Positions 26,684-35,555 of a stretch of 64,000 nt of DNA are shown here, in pieces. The translations under genes and the position numbers were made by a program. The DNA lies in the NCBI GenBank assembly GCA_029260395.1, contig JAJDDJ010000013.1, forward strand, positions 558,001 to 622,000. Direction: 5' to 3'. Position 1 is the stretch's first letter, and each line of letters begins with the position of its first letter. This DNA is from Phycisphaerales bacterium. Its GTDB lineage: Bacteria > Planctomycetota > Phycisphaerae > Phycisphaerales > UBA1924. The notes below the pieces were generated by a model, which saw only the letters and a list, made by a program, of their open reading frames with translations, ran no database searches and was not told where the DNA came from.

Positions 26684-27715
26684 ATGCCCATGCCCACCCT
26701 TCACAGCGCCACTTTGCTGAGCACACTCCTGGCCATAACTGGCCTGCCGCTTGCCGCCGCCAGCGCTCAGGATGCCCCACCATCGCTTGACCCCCCCAGT
26801 CAAACGGAACGCCTGCCCAAGCCAGATGTCGACCCCCGGTACCTCCCGACCCCGCCCGAGCGAGTCATCCCCGTCGTGCCACAGCTTGAGGCGCTCGACA
26901 TCCCCAAACCGGGCGGCAAGACCGCTGCCGAGGGCAGCTTTCTTATCCGCAGGCTCGGCGTGATGCACCTTATTGAGACCGGCGACCTGATCTTCGCGCC
27001 CGCTGTCGAGCCCGGCGAGCAGAAATCGCCCGTGTTCCTGATCTCGCCCTCGAACCAGAGCGACCGGCTTCGCGCGCAGATCGACGGCTCCTACCGCTGG
27101 ACCGGCCGAGTGAGCGGCGAGGTGTTCGTCTATAAGGGCCGCAACCTGCTCGTGGTGTCCGCGTTCGCACCAGAGGCCCTCGACCAGCCGATGGAATCCG
27201 CTGATCCTGCACCGACTCAGCCCGCAGAGGCTCAGCCCGAGGATGCCGACGCTCCTGGTGACCCCGAACCCACCGACCCGACCCGGCCCAACACGACCGA
27301 CCCAACATCCGTGCTCGACCCGCGCGTGACGGCTCTCACCGAGCAACTGCTCTCGGAGAACCGTTCGCCGCGCGCGCTCGATCCATCCATGAACGACCCG
27401 CGCCTCGATGCGCAGGAACAGGCCGCCACGCCTCTGACGACCGGCACACAGATCATCCGCCGGCGTGCGCGCATGGTGCGTGACCTAGGCGGCCGCTGGC
27501 AGATCCGGTTCGATCAAGACGGCGACAACCACGAGCCCCCTCTTACCATCGTGCCCTGCCAGCTTCTTGAACTCATGGAGCGGCAGGCCTCGATGAAGGG
27601 CGAGTCGTGGACGTTCCACGTCAGCGGCAGGGCCGTTGCGAGCCACCAAGGCGGCTACATCATCCCAACGCTGTTCATCTCAGAACAGCCCAGCGACGTG
27701 CTGCCCCGCCAGTAG
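26684..27715 (+). CDS. exported proline-rich protein of unknown function
   Basis: 343 residues. A signal peptide (about residues 3-25, ending AAASAQD) is followed by a first domain (about 60-170; FLIRRLGVMHLIETGDLIFA, GRVSGEVFVYKGRNLLVVSA), an acidic Pro-rich linker, and a C-terminal domain (about 245-343) containing MVRDLGGRWQIRFDQDGD and SWTFHVSGRAVASHQGGYII, which repeats the fold pattern of the first. Two ATGs (26684 and 26690) are possible; a TACCCT box at 26677-26682 lies 7 nt before the second, compatible with a leaderless mRNA. I recognise no family. Confidence 0.7.
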   Translation: MPMPTLHSATLLSTLLAITGLPLAAASAQDAPPSLDPPSQTERLPKPDVDPRYLPTPPERVIPVVPQLEALDIPKPGGKTAAEGSFLIRRLGVMHLIETGDLIFAPAVEPGEQKSPVFLISPSNQSDRLRAQIDGSYRWTGRVSGEVFVYKGRNLLVVSAFAPEALDQPMESADPAPTQPAEAQPEDADAPGDPEPTDPTRPNTTDPTSVLDPRVTALTEQLLSENRSPRALDPSMNDPRLDAQEQAATPLTTGTQIIRRRARMVRDLGGRWQIRFDQDGDNHEPPLTIVPCQLLELMERQASMKGESWTFHVSGRAVASHQGGYIIPTLFISEQPSDVLPRQ

Positions 27716-27753
27716 AGCCCAGACAGTAAGCGCCCCGTCAGGAGAGCCCGACT

Positions 27754-29115
27754 TCACACCGCCCGCGGAGCGGTCCCCTGCTCGGGACGGTCTTCGAGCG
27801 CGGTCGGGTCCGTGGGACGGGTGTTCACAAACTCGCCAGGCACGGGATTGAAGCGCGAGCCGTAGAGCGGAAGCTTGGCATTGGTGTTGGTCACGGGCAT
27901 GAACGCCTGCGCCACCAAGATGCCCAGCACGATCACGAGGTTAAGCCCGAGCATCGGGAGCACGCCTGTATGGCCCAGGTAGATCATCACCGCGGTCGCG
28001 ACAACCACGATCAGCGAGATCGGGATCACGCTCTGCCACGCCAGCGTCATCACCTGGTCGTACCGCAGTCGGGGCAGCGTCCAGCGGATCACCATCATGA
28101 ACGCGATCAGCAGGACCACTTTGCCCATGAACACGCCGAACTTGGCGAGCACCGCCCAGAAACTCACCGCTCCGGGGCTCGTCAGCGGATCACCAACGAA
28201 TGGCAGCAACTGATAACCGCCCAGGAACATCAGCGCGAAGAACGCGCTGCTCGTCACCATGTGCGCGTATTCCGCGAGGAAGAACAGCGCGAACCGCATC
28301 GAGCTGTACTCAGTGTGGTACCCGCCTACGAGTTCCTGTTCGGCCTCGGCGTTATCGAACGGCGCCCGGTTGGCCTCAGCCAGAATCGCCATAAAGAAGA
28401 TCACCGCCGCCACCGGCTGGCTGAAGATCAGCCACCCGTTGTCCGCCTGGTATCGGATGATCCCCTCGGGCATCACCGTGCCCGTCAGCAGCAAGGCCGC
28501 CAAGAGGCTCAAGCCAAGCGGTATCTCATAGCTGATCATCTGAGCCGTCGCACGCAGGCCGCCGATGAACGAGAACTTGCTGTTGGATGCCCAGCCGCCG
28601 AGCGTCACGCCGTACACACCAAGCGAGGCGATCGCCAGCAGGTAGATAATGCCCACGTTGACCGCTGCGCCCGTCACGTGGACCGGCCCGCCCGCGACAT
28701 CGATCCCGATAATCGGAATCGTGAAGCCCGGCATGTCCCAGACGCCGCCCCAGGGGATGATCACGAAGCCCATCAGCGCCGGCACAATGATGATGATCGG
28801 GGCCAGCGTGAACAACGCCTTGTCCACCCGGCTCGGGGCGTAGTCCTCTTTGAGTAGGAATTTGAGCCCGTCGGCGAGCGGCTGACCGAGACCCAGACAG
28901 CCCTTGAGAAAGCTCAGAAACGGCAATCCGAAGTCAAAGCCCACCCGGTTGGGGCCGAGCCGATCCTGGATGTACGCCGACAGCTTTCGCTCGACATAGA
29001 TCAGGTACGCGACCGTCAGCAGAATGACGTGTACCACCAGCAGAATGGTGACCACGCTCACGATGAACTGAGCGGTCAGCAGGCTTTCGAGCTGGGCCGT
29101 GATGAACTCTGGCAT
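27754..29115 (-). CDS. nuoH: NADH-quinone oxidoreductase subunit H
   Basis: 453 residues with about 8-9 membrane helices. NuoH (Nqo8/ND1) forms the quinone-binding chamber of complex I in the inner membrane. Signatures are YVERKLSAYIQDRLGPNRVG near residue 40, LADGLKFLLKEDYAPSR, the GGLRATAQMISYEIPLGLS segment, LAEANRAPFDNAEAEQELVGGYHTEYS split across helix 6, and LRYDQVM near the C-terminus. Length is longer than the usual 320-350 because of an extended C-terminal part with two extra helices. Complex I subunits normally sit together, but no other nuo gene is in the window. Confidence 0.96.
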   Translation of the reverse strand: MPEFITAQLESLLTAQFIVSVVTILLVVHVILLTVAYLIYVERKLSAYIQDRLGPNRVGFDFGLPFLSFLKGCLGLGQPLADGLKFLLKEDYAPSRVDKALFTLAPIIIIVPALMGFVIIPWGGVWDMPGFTIPIIGIDVAGGPVHVTGAAVNVGIIYLLAIASLGVYGVTLGGWASNSKFSFIGGLRATAQMISYEIPLGLSLLAALLLTGTVMPEGIIRYQADNGWLIFSQPVAAVIFFMAILAEANRAPFDNAEAEQELVGGYHTEYSSMRFALFFLAEYAHMVTSSAFFALMFLGGYQLLPFVGDPLTSPGAVSFWAVLAKFGVFMGKVVLLIAFMMVIRWTLPRLRYDQVMTLAWQSVIPISLIVVVATAVMIYLGHTGVLPMLGLNLVIVLGILVAQAFMPVTNTNAKLPLYGSRFNPVPGEFVNTRPTDPTALEDRPEQGTAPRAV

Positions 29116-29151
29116 GGGCAGAGCGTAGCAACCCTGACCCCCATCGGACAG

Positions 29152-29970
29152 TCATCGGTGGGCAGCGCCCGCGGCCTCCGCCTTGCGTAGATCGCTCATT
29201 CGGCGTCCCGCCTCAGCACCATCGGGCGAGTGCCGCCGAACCAGCGCCAACTGCTCCGCGGTCTCCTCGATCAACCGAGTCGAGAGGGCTGCAGCTCGGC
29301 CCTCGATCTCGATGACGCTCACGCTGACGGTCCGTGCCCCCGCTCGACTCATCAGCACGCTCTCGGCCCAAGCCCTGCGGTCATGTTTCAGCGGGTCCCA
29401 GCCGTATGCGTGGAATCGGTCCTGAGCCTCGAAGGTTGGATTGGGCTTGACCAGCCGCTCGAACACGCCGAGCCTGGGTTCGACCACTCCATCGCCCAAC
29501 CCCGAACTGGCGAACGCTACAGGCCCAGATTCGTACCAAGTTAAGTCGGCCCCCCTGCCGTCCCAGCGCAGATCGCCGACCGCGAAGCCGGTCAGAGCGT
29601 CCGCTGCTACCAGCCGAAAGGGTGAGAATCGGCGAAGGTCCAGCCCCGCAGCCCGCTCCAACGCCTCGGCGGCGCTTCCAGCATCCGCCACCGCTGGGAT
29701 CACCATCCCCCGCGAGGCCTCGCCCACAATGCCCCAGTGGTTGTTCACGTTAAGCAGCGTTAGCGCGAGCCCTCGGTCCGTCGCCGCGATCCACGTGCCA
29801 CCGCCCTGCGGATCGGTGGGCCAGATCGCTCGTACCCCGCCTGTAAGTTGGTGCCACTGCTCAGGTATCGCCTCGGGCCGGTCCCGGCCCTCATCGCGAT
29901 TGCTCACCAGCCGCAGACCGATCACCGCGCCGCTCGCATCGCGCTTCGGGATCACGCTGACCGTGCACAC
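29152..29970 (-). CDS. NRDE-domain protein
   Basis: 272 residues from GTG 29970, with AAGGGG about 9 nt upstream. Residue 2 is cysteine, as expected for the N-terminal nucleophile-type NRDE (TANGO2-like) family. The name-giving motif is present as SNRDEGRDRP near 28-37. Further conserved pieces are IWPTDPQGGGTWIAAT and LTLLNVN. Family members in eukaryotes affect Golgi or lipid homeostasis; bacterial roles are unknown. Starts 12 nt after the DinB-like gene and is probably the last gene of the operon from 35500. Confidence 0.88.
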   Translation of the reverse strand: MCTVSVIPKRDASGAVIGLRLVSNRDEGRDRPEAIPEQWHQLTGGVRAIWPTDPQGGGTWIAATDRGLALTLLNVNNHWGIVGEASRGMVIPAVADAGSAAEALERAAGLDLRRFSPFRLVAADALTGFAVGDLRWDGRGADLTWYESGPVAFASSGLGDGVVEPRLGVFERLVKPNPTFEAQDRFHAYGWDPLKHDRRAWAESVLMSRAGARTVSVSVIEIEGRAAALSTRLIEETAEQLALVRRHSPDGAEAGRRMSDLRKAEAAGAAHR

Positions 29971-29982
29971 CGCTGATGCCCC

Positions 29983-30537
29983 TTATCCGCAGGCCTCGCC
30001 GCGATGCCGAAGCGTGTCCGGCGCCACGCCAAAGTCATCGGGCACATCCGCGCCGAGTTCCGTGGCGATGGCCCGCATCATGGCCTGGTGGTGGATCGCG
30101 TGGTGCATGGCAAACGCCAGCTCTCGGCCGAGCGTCGAACCCATCTCCGCTTGCTCACCCGCGCCCGACAGCATGCACCGCACACGCACCGGCCGGTCCA
30201 GATCGCGGGCATCAAGCGAACGCAATCGGCCGCACACATCCGCGATGGCTTTCGCGGCTTCGGCTCGATCGCTCTCGACGCAGCCGCCACGCTGACGATG
30301 GTCGTAATCGATGGGCTGGTTTGCACCGGCTGCGCCCACCGCTGCCGCCACATGGTCGAGCGTGTGGCGCAGGTGCTTGCCAATGGTCCCGCCTTTGAGC
30401 AGCTTGGATTCAGCGGTGTACGAACCGTCCTCGAGCTTGCAAGCCAGCGACGCGCACTGCCCAAGGATGCACTCGCAAGCCCGCACCACCTCGGCGCAGC
30501 TGGCCGTGGCTTTCTCATTGCTGTCGGTCATCGTCAT
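29983..30537 (-). CDS. DinB-like four-helix protein
   Basis: 184 residues from ATG 30537, which overlaps the GH3 stop as ATGA. Four-helix architecture with the DinB-family metal histidines plausible at H-x-x-H (KHLRHTLDH near 52-60) and the C-terminal HHAIHHQAM (about 143-150). The DinB superfamily includes thiol-dependent transferases and metal-dependent enzymes of varied function. No signal peptide. The gene is co-transcribed with the GH3 enzyme and the alpha/beta hydrolase upstream, which suggests a small-molecule role. Substrate not predictable. Confidence 0.78.
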   Translation of the reverse strand: MTMTDSNEKATASCAEVVRACECILGQCASLACKLEDGSYTAESKLLKGGTIGKHLRHTLDHVAAAVGAAGANQPIDYDHRQRGGCVESDRAEAAKAIADVCGRLRSLDARDLDRPVRVRCMLSGAGEQAEMGSTLGRELAFAMHHAIHHQAMMRAIATELGADVPDDFGVAPDTLRHRGEACG

Positions 30538-32183
30538 GATTCGGCTTCTCCTGCAAGAGACGATAGCACCCCTCCGCCCACCGCCGACCCGCCCGCCAGA
30601 GCCAGCACGCCATCCACGTAATCGCGGTGATTCGCACACCTGGGGCACTTGTGCTGGCCGCCCAGTTTGCCCCGGGATTCCATCCAGCGGTGGAAGCTGC
30701 CCATCGGTACCGGGCTCACGTGGGGCACTCCCATGCCGCGATCAGCGGTGCGTTTGGTCGTGTAGTCCACGTTGCACGCCTTGACCGCTGCATCGAATGC
30801 CCGAGCGAAGCCCTCGACCGAATCGGGCGGCCTGCGGAACTCAACAGCCAATTCCAGCGCCCCAGTCCGACCCGGCTGGGGGTACACCGGGCAGGCACTG
30901 AACTCGCCGACCTCCGCGCCGGTCGTGCGGGCAGCCTCGCTCACGCCCCGTTCGATGTGCTCGACGATGATGTTCTCGCCAAAGGCGTTGATGAAGTGCC
31001 GGTGTCGGCCCACGATCCGCAGCCTCGCGGGGTTGCCCTGCGCGGGGACGGAATCAAACTCGACCACGTCGCCCAGCACGTACCGCCACAAGCCGGCGCA
31101 CGTCGTGAGCACCACGACGTAGCGCACGCCCGGCTCCACCTCGTGGGCCGCGAACGCGCTCGGCTGGTCGTCGTCTATCTCATCAAGCGGCACGAACTCG
31201 AAGACCAAGCCGATGTCGGTGTTGAGCCGCATGCTCGGCTGCATGAAGCCGTCACCCTTGGGATTGGGCGCGTCTTGCATCGCGACAAAGCCCTCGCTCG
31301 CCGGGTACAACTCGAGCCGGTCGGGGAGTGCGAGCGCCACATTCGTACCGCGCCAAAGCTCGGTGAACCTCGGCATAAACGGCTCGAACCGCACCCCGCC
31401 GTGAACAAACAGCCGCAGGTTGGGCCACACCTCGGCCATGCAAGATTTGCCCGTTATCTCGAGGATCCGCTCGAACAACACGCCCGCCCAGCTCGGCATG
31501 CCGCTGACCATCCGTACATCCCGCTGCGCGCACAAATCGGCCATCGCGTCGATCTTCGCGGGCCAGTCGTCCATCAGTGCGATGCGCGCGCCGGGCAGGT
31601 ACACCTGCGAGATCGGCCAGCGGATCAGCCGGGTGCTCAAGCCCGAGAGATCGCCCGTGCGCACACCGCCGGGGCCCATGGTCAGCTTGGTCGAGCCACC
31701 CAGGAACAGCGCCCCGCCCGTGAATAGATCGGGCAGCGACAACCCGAACCGCTGGGCGTGCGCAAATATATCGAGCCCTGCCCGGTAGTTGGACCGCATC
31801 ATCTCGCGCGAGATTGGGATGAACTTGTCGCCCGACGTCGTGCCGCTGGTCTGGGCAAAGTCGCGGACAAGACCGGGCCAGAGCACATCGGGCTCGGTGC
31901 CCTCACGCATCGAGGCGATGTCGTCGGCAAAGCCGTACCAATCGCGGATCGGAACCGCTTGGCGGTAGGCATTCCATAGTTCATTATCATCGCAGCGTGC
32001 GATTCGGGCGAAGCCGTGCGCGCGACCGAACCGTGTGCGGGCTGCCTTCTTGAGGAGCGATCGAAGCGAAGCCGCCTGGATGCGCCCCGTGTTCGCGCCC
32101 CACCATGCGGCACCGCCGAGTGAACGCGCTCGGGCCGAAACCCGCAGCGACACCGCCCGGCCCACGAGCGAGGTCAGGGCCAC
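30534..32183 (-). CDS. GH3-family acyl-acid adenylating enzyme
   Basis: 549 residues from GTG 32183, overlapping the hydrolase stop as TAGTG. GH3 proteins adenylate carboxylic acids and, in plants, conjugate hormones to amino acids. Signatures are FAQTSGTTSGDKFIPIS (about 109-125, the phosphate loop), LELYPASEGFVAMQ, LCAGLWRYVLGDVVEF split as TTCAGLWRYVLGDVV, and RLRIVGRHRHFINAFGENI. The C-terminus carries a lone CPRC pair. Bacterial GH3 enzymes are poorly characterised. The gene sits between an alpha/beta hydrolase and a DinB-like gene, forming a plausible conjugate synthesis/hydrolysis pair. Confidence 0.9.
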   Translation of the reverse strand: MALTSLVGRAVSLRVSARARSLGGAAWWGANTGRIQAASLRSLLKKAARTRFGRAHGFARIARCDDNELWNAYRQAVPIRDWYGFADDIASMREGTEPDVLWPGLVRDFAQTSGTTSGDKFIPISREMMRSNYRAGLDIFAHAQRFGLSLPDLFTGGALFLGGSTKLTMGPGGVRTGDLSGLSTRLIRWPISQVYLPGARIALMDDWPAKIDAMADLCAQRDVRMVSGMPSWAGVLFERILEITGKSCMAEVWPNLRLFVHGGVRFEPFMPRFTELWRGTNVALALPDRLELYPASEGFVAMQDAPNPKGDGFMQPSMRLNTDIGLVFEFVPLDEIDDDQPSAFAAHEVEPGVRYVVVLTTCAGLWRYVLGDVVEFDSVPAQGNPARLRIVGRHRHFINAFGENIIVEHIERGVSEAARTTGAEVGEFSACPVYPQPGRTGALELAVEFRRPPDSVEGFARAFDAAVKACNVDYTTKRTADRGMGVPHVSPVPMGSFHRWMESRGKLGGQHKCPRCANHRDYVDGVLALAGGSAVGGGVLSSLAGEAES

Positions 32184-33091
32184 TAGCTGGCCTCCGGGTC
32201 GATCTCGGCGATAAACGCCAGCAGCGCCTCAGCAAAGTCGTCGGGCTTCTCCACCATCGGTACGTGCCCGCACTGGTCGAACCAGATAATCCGTGCGTCG
32301 GGCAGCAGCCTGTAGAACTCGCGTGCTGCCTCGGGCGGCGTGACCACGTCCTGGTTGCCCCAGATTAGCAGCGTCGGCGCCGCAAGCTCCCCGATGCGCG
32401 CGCCCAAGTGGTTCTTACGCGCCGAGCGAGACAGCCGAACCATCGCCCGCGCCCGCCGACGGTGGCTCAGCGCCTCGTGCGCGCGATCGATGTCCGACTC
32501 GCGCACGTGCTTTGGATCAAAGAACAGCTCGCCGATTTTCTCTTCAAGCCAAGCCCGGCTCGGGCGAACCTGCACATCACGCACGGTCGACCGCTCGATC
32601 AGGCCGCTCGAGCCCGCCAGCACCAGCCCGCGGACCAGCTCCGGGTGGCTCAGCGCGAGGTGCAGCGCGACATGCCCGCCGAAGGAGTTGCCCACCACGA
32701 TCGCGGGTTGACCGCCGAGGTGCGCGCGCAGCGCTTGCTGGGTGAGCGCCGCCACGCCCAAGATCGAGCAGTCATCGCCCTTGAGATCGAGCAGCGGCAG
32801 TTCCATGAGCACGCATCGCGCCCGCGACTGGATGCGTGAGGCGGCGTCCTCCCAGTGGTCGTTGAGGCCGACAAGCCCGTGCAGGAACACGATCGGCGTG
32901 CCGGTGCCGACGTCCACGACCTTGCACTCGATCGCCTTGCCGTCCTCGCCGTGTAGCGTGATCGCACCCGTGGAGCCGCTTGGGGCTTCGTTGGGTCGCT
33001 GGGCATGGGCGGGCTGGGTCAGGCTCAAAGCGAGAACATCCTCTGCAATACGTTTAGTGGGATAGGGCTCGGATTCGATGATAGTACGCAC
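32183..33091 (-). CDS. alpha/beta hydrolase
   Basis: 302 residues from GTG 33091, 38 nt after the ABC ATPase stop. An upstream reading would overlap that gene by about 150 nt. The fold is shown by PIVFLHGLVGLNDHWEDAAS (oxyanion region), the nucleophile elbow VVGNSFGGHVALH with serine in GNSFGG, an acid in LLIWGNQDVVTPPEA, and the catalytic histidine in FDQCGHVPMVEKPDDFAEAL. This is the epoxide-hydrolase/esterase-like branch. No clear signal peptide. The overlap with GH3 suggests coordinated function, perhaps hydrolysing GH3-type conjugates. Confidence 0.87.
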   Translation of the reverse strand: MRTIIESEPYPTKRIAEDVLALSLTQPAHAQRPNEAPSGSTGAITLHGEDGKAIECKVVDVGTGTPIVFLHGLVGLNDHWEDAASRIQSRARCVLMELPLLDLKGDDCSILGVAALTQQALRAHLGGQPAIVVGNSFGGHVALHLALSHPELVRGLVLAGSSGLIERSTVRDVQVRPSRAWLEEKIGELFFDPKHVRESDIDRAHEALSHRRRARAMVRLSRSARKNHLGARIGELAAPTLLIWGNQDVVTPPEAAREFYRLLPDARIIWFDQCGHVPMVEKPDDFAEALLAFIAEIDPEAS

Positions 33092-33128
33092 AAGCTTCCA
33101 GCCCGAAGGTACGGAGCTGACTTCCGCC

Positions 33129-33947
33129 TTAGACCGATCCAAGAGCCTGTTGGGGATCCGCCTTCGGCTCTGTCGGTGCAGGGCCAGAGCCATTCGGGGC
33201 CGATTGGCCCGCACGCTCGGCGACCTTGCCATCGACCAGTTGCACCACCCGGTCCGCCCGGGCCGCGATCGAGGCATCGTGCGTCACCATGACCAGCGTC
33301 TGGCCCATCGAGGCCCGGAGTTCTTCAAGCACTCCGATGATCTCGCTGCCCGTTTTCTGGTCTAGATTGCCTGTCGGTTCATCTGCGAGCAGCACGACCG
33401 GCTCGTTGACCAGAGCCCGCGCGATCGCGACTCGTTGGCGTTCACCGCCCGAGAGCTGGCTGGGCTTGTGCTTAAGCCTGTGCCCAAGCCCGAAGCGGTC
33501 GAGCAATGACCGAGCGCGATCCCTAGCCGCGCTGGGCACGCTCGAAATAGGCCCGGCCTTGACCCTCGACGCCAGCAGCACGTTCTCCACCACGCTCAGC
33601 TCTGGCAGCAGGTGATAGAACTGAAACACGAACCCAACCGAGCCCGAGCGGAAGGCATTGCGGTCGCGTTCGGGCATGGATGCGAGCGAGGTGCCGCGGA
33701 ACTCGATGCACCCTCCTTCGCGCCGGTCTGGCTTGTCAAGCCCGCCGAGAAGGTGCAACAGGGTGCTTTTGCCCGAGCCCGAAGCGCCGAGAATCGTCAG
33801 CCATTCGCCCGAGGTGACATCCAGCGAAACGCCCTTGAGCACCGGCACCTTGACCTTGCCCATGCGGTACGTCTTGCGAATGTCCACAGCGCGCAGCACG
33901 GGTGTGCTATCAGAACCGATCGAATTGGAACGGTCAGCGTTGGTCAT
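33129..33947 (-). CDS. ABC transporter ATP-binding protein, LolD/MacB type
   Basis: 272 residues. Walker A GASGSGKSTLL (about 54-64), Q-loop VFQFYHLLPELSVVENVLL, signature QLSGGERQRVAIARAL, Walker B VVLLADEPTGNLD, and switch His in VTHD. These define the MacB/LolD subgroup. The extra C-terminal 30 residues are Pro/Ala-rich. It overlaps the permease stop as ATGA. With the permease it forms a LolCDE-like complex, and the presence of lptD at 41130 makes an outer-membrane lipoprotein-export role plausible. Confidence 0.93.
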   Translation of the reverse strand: MTNADRSNSIGSDSTPVLRAVDIRKTYRMGKVKVPVLKGVSLDVTSGEWLTILGASGSGKSTLLHLLGGLDKPDRREGGCIEFRGTSLASMPERDRNAFRSGSVGFVFQFYHLLPELSVVENVLLASRVKAGPISSVPSAARDRARSLLDRFGLGHRLKHKPSQLSGGERQRVAIARALVNEPVVLLADEPTGNLDQKTGSEIIGVLEELRASMGQTLVMVTHDASIAARADRVVQLVDGKVAERAGQSAPNGSGPAPTEPKADPQQALGSV

Positions 33948-35500
33948 TCGAATCGGAGCGCTCGCACGGGGTCCATCCAGGCGGCTCGCACAGCAGGCAC
34001 CAGCGCCCCGATCAGGCAGCTCAGCACGCCGCCAGCGAGCACGTACGCAGCGTGCACCGGGTCGATCTCGTCGGGGATGCTCTTGAAGACGTACACGCTC
34101 GGATCCCAGACATAAAGCCCGAGCGACTCTCCCATCCAGTCGTGGATCGCGTTGATGTTACTGACGACTGAGTAGGCGATGACCCCACCCAGAACCGAGC
34201 CGATCGCGCCAATGGCTGAGCCGTAGGCGAGCCAAACGCAGGCGATGCCGCTTCGCCCTGCGCCGATGGCGCGGAGCACGCCGATATCGCGGGTTTTCTC
34301 GGAGATCATCGACCAGAAGATCGAGACGACCAGGAACACCGCCGTCAGCGAGATGAACGTGAAGATGAAGAGGACGAGCATCGTCTCCTTCTTGATGGCT
34401 GCGATCATGGTCGCGTTGGCCTGCTCCCATGTCTCGATCAGCATCAGCTCGGCGGCGGGCACCTCGCCCTTGTGGTCGTCGGCAAACTCCGCGTAGACAG
34501 CCTTGCAAAGCTCCCGCAGCGCGCGCACATCGCCGGCGTCCTCGGCATGGCGCACAAGCACGGTCGTCACGCGAGCGGGATCAACGATCAGCGGCGGGGG
34601 CGGATCGCCTGAGAGCGGGTCATACGCCTCGGCGTACCGGGTGCCCTCGCCCATGCTCAGCATCTGCTGCAACGCATCAAGCCGAACGAGCACGTTCGAG
34701 CGGTCGATGTCGAACAGCCCGGTCTCGAACTCGTTGGCGATGGGCATGAGCCGGGCGACCGAGTCGCGGGGCCGGCCCTGGCTGTCGAGCGGGAAGACCC
34801 GGAGCACGAGTTCGCCGTTGATCGGCAGGAACTGGTCGAGGTAGGTGACCTCGCCGTTCGCGCCCTGCTCGGGGATCATCAGCGGCGAGTAGTACCCCCC
34901 CCGCTCACGCCGATTGAACATCGTCACGCCGATGCCCAGCACCATGGCCGCCTCGGGCTCGCCCGTCAGAAAGTCAGGCCGAGAGAGCGTCAGGCCGTTC
35001 CTTTGAAGATCGCCCCATGTCGGCGGGACATCACCGGCAGTGCGCGCGCGCAGGCGGGGGTCCATCTTTTCCTTGTCTCTCGGCAGGGGCTCGGCGATGG
35101 GCTTCCACCAGAGCGTCTCGGCGAACGTCGTGACTCGCGCGAAAGATGGCCCATCGATTCCACGGATCTGCACGCCCTCGGTGCGTCCATCGGGCAGGCG
35201 GATCGCCCCGAAAGAGTCGATCACGGGGGTAGCAGCACCGATGTCGCCCTCGGCTTCGAGCCGATCGATCAGGTCCTGATAATGCGGGAAGCCGGTGTTG
35301 GGCCAGGCGATGCGGACATCCCCGATGAGCGACCGGCCGGACTCGCTGAGGGTCTTGAGAAACCCGCCCATGACCGACCAGGTGATGAGGACCATCGCCG
35401 TGCTGAGCCCCACGCCGAGCGATGCCAGCAGGGGCATGATCTTGGTGGTCAGGTATCGGCGGGTCAGCAGAGTCTGGTACACGCGGAGAGTGTAGAGCAC
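33944..35500 (-). CDS. ABC transporter permease, LolC/LolE-like
   Basis: 518 residues from GTG 35500; GTG 35482 is an alternative start. The longer reading would run over the divergent dusB promoter. N-terminal YQTLLTRRYLTTKIMPLLAS followed by a helix (GVGLSTAMVLITWSVMGGF) is the LolC/E pattern. A large periplasmic domain (about 60-360) follows, then three helices (LFIFTFISLTAVFLVVSIFW; SGIACVWLAYGSAIGAIGSV; VHAAYVLAGGVLSCLIGALV) with the FtsX-like cytoplasmic motif RDIGVLRAIGAGRSGI. Only one permease is present, so the complex would be a homodimer plus two copies of the ATPase. Confidence 0.9.
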   Translation of the reverse strand: MLYTLRVYQTLLTRRYLTTKIMPLLASLGVGLSTAMVLITWSVMGGFLKTLSESGRSLIGDVRIAWPNTGFPHYQDLIDRLEAEGDIGAATPVIDSFGAIRLPDGRTEGVQIRGIDGPSFARVTTFAETLWWKPIAEPLPRDKEKMDPRLRARTAGDVPPTWGDLQRNGLTLSRPDFLTGEPEAAMVLGIGVTMFNRRERGGYYSPLMIPEQGANGEVTYLDQFLPINGELVLRVFPLDSQGRPRDSVARLMPIANEFETGLFDIDRSNVLVRLDALQQMLSMGEGTRYAEAYDPLSGDPPPPLIVDPARVTTVLVRHAEDAGDVRALRELCKAVYAEFADDHKGEVPAAELMLIETWEQANATMIAAIKKETMLVLFIFTFISLTAVFLVVSIFWSMISEKTRDIGVLRAIGAGRSGIACVWLAYGSAIGAIGSVLGGVIAYSVVSNINAIHDWMGESLGLYVWDPSVYVFKSIPDEIDPVHAAYVLAGGVLSCLIGALVPAVRAAWMDPVRALRFE

Positions 35501-35555
35501 CCGCTGGCAGAGGTTGCTTGGAGCCGGAGCCTGCAGCTCATATCCTTGGCTTGAA

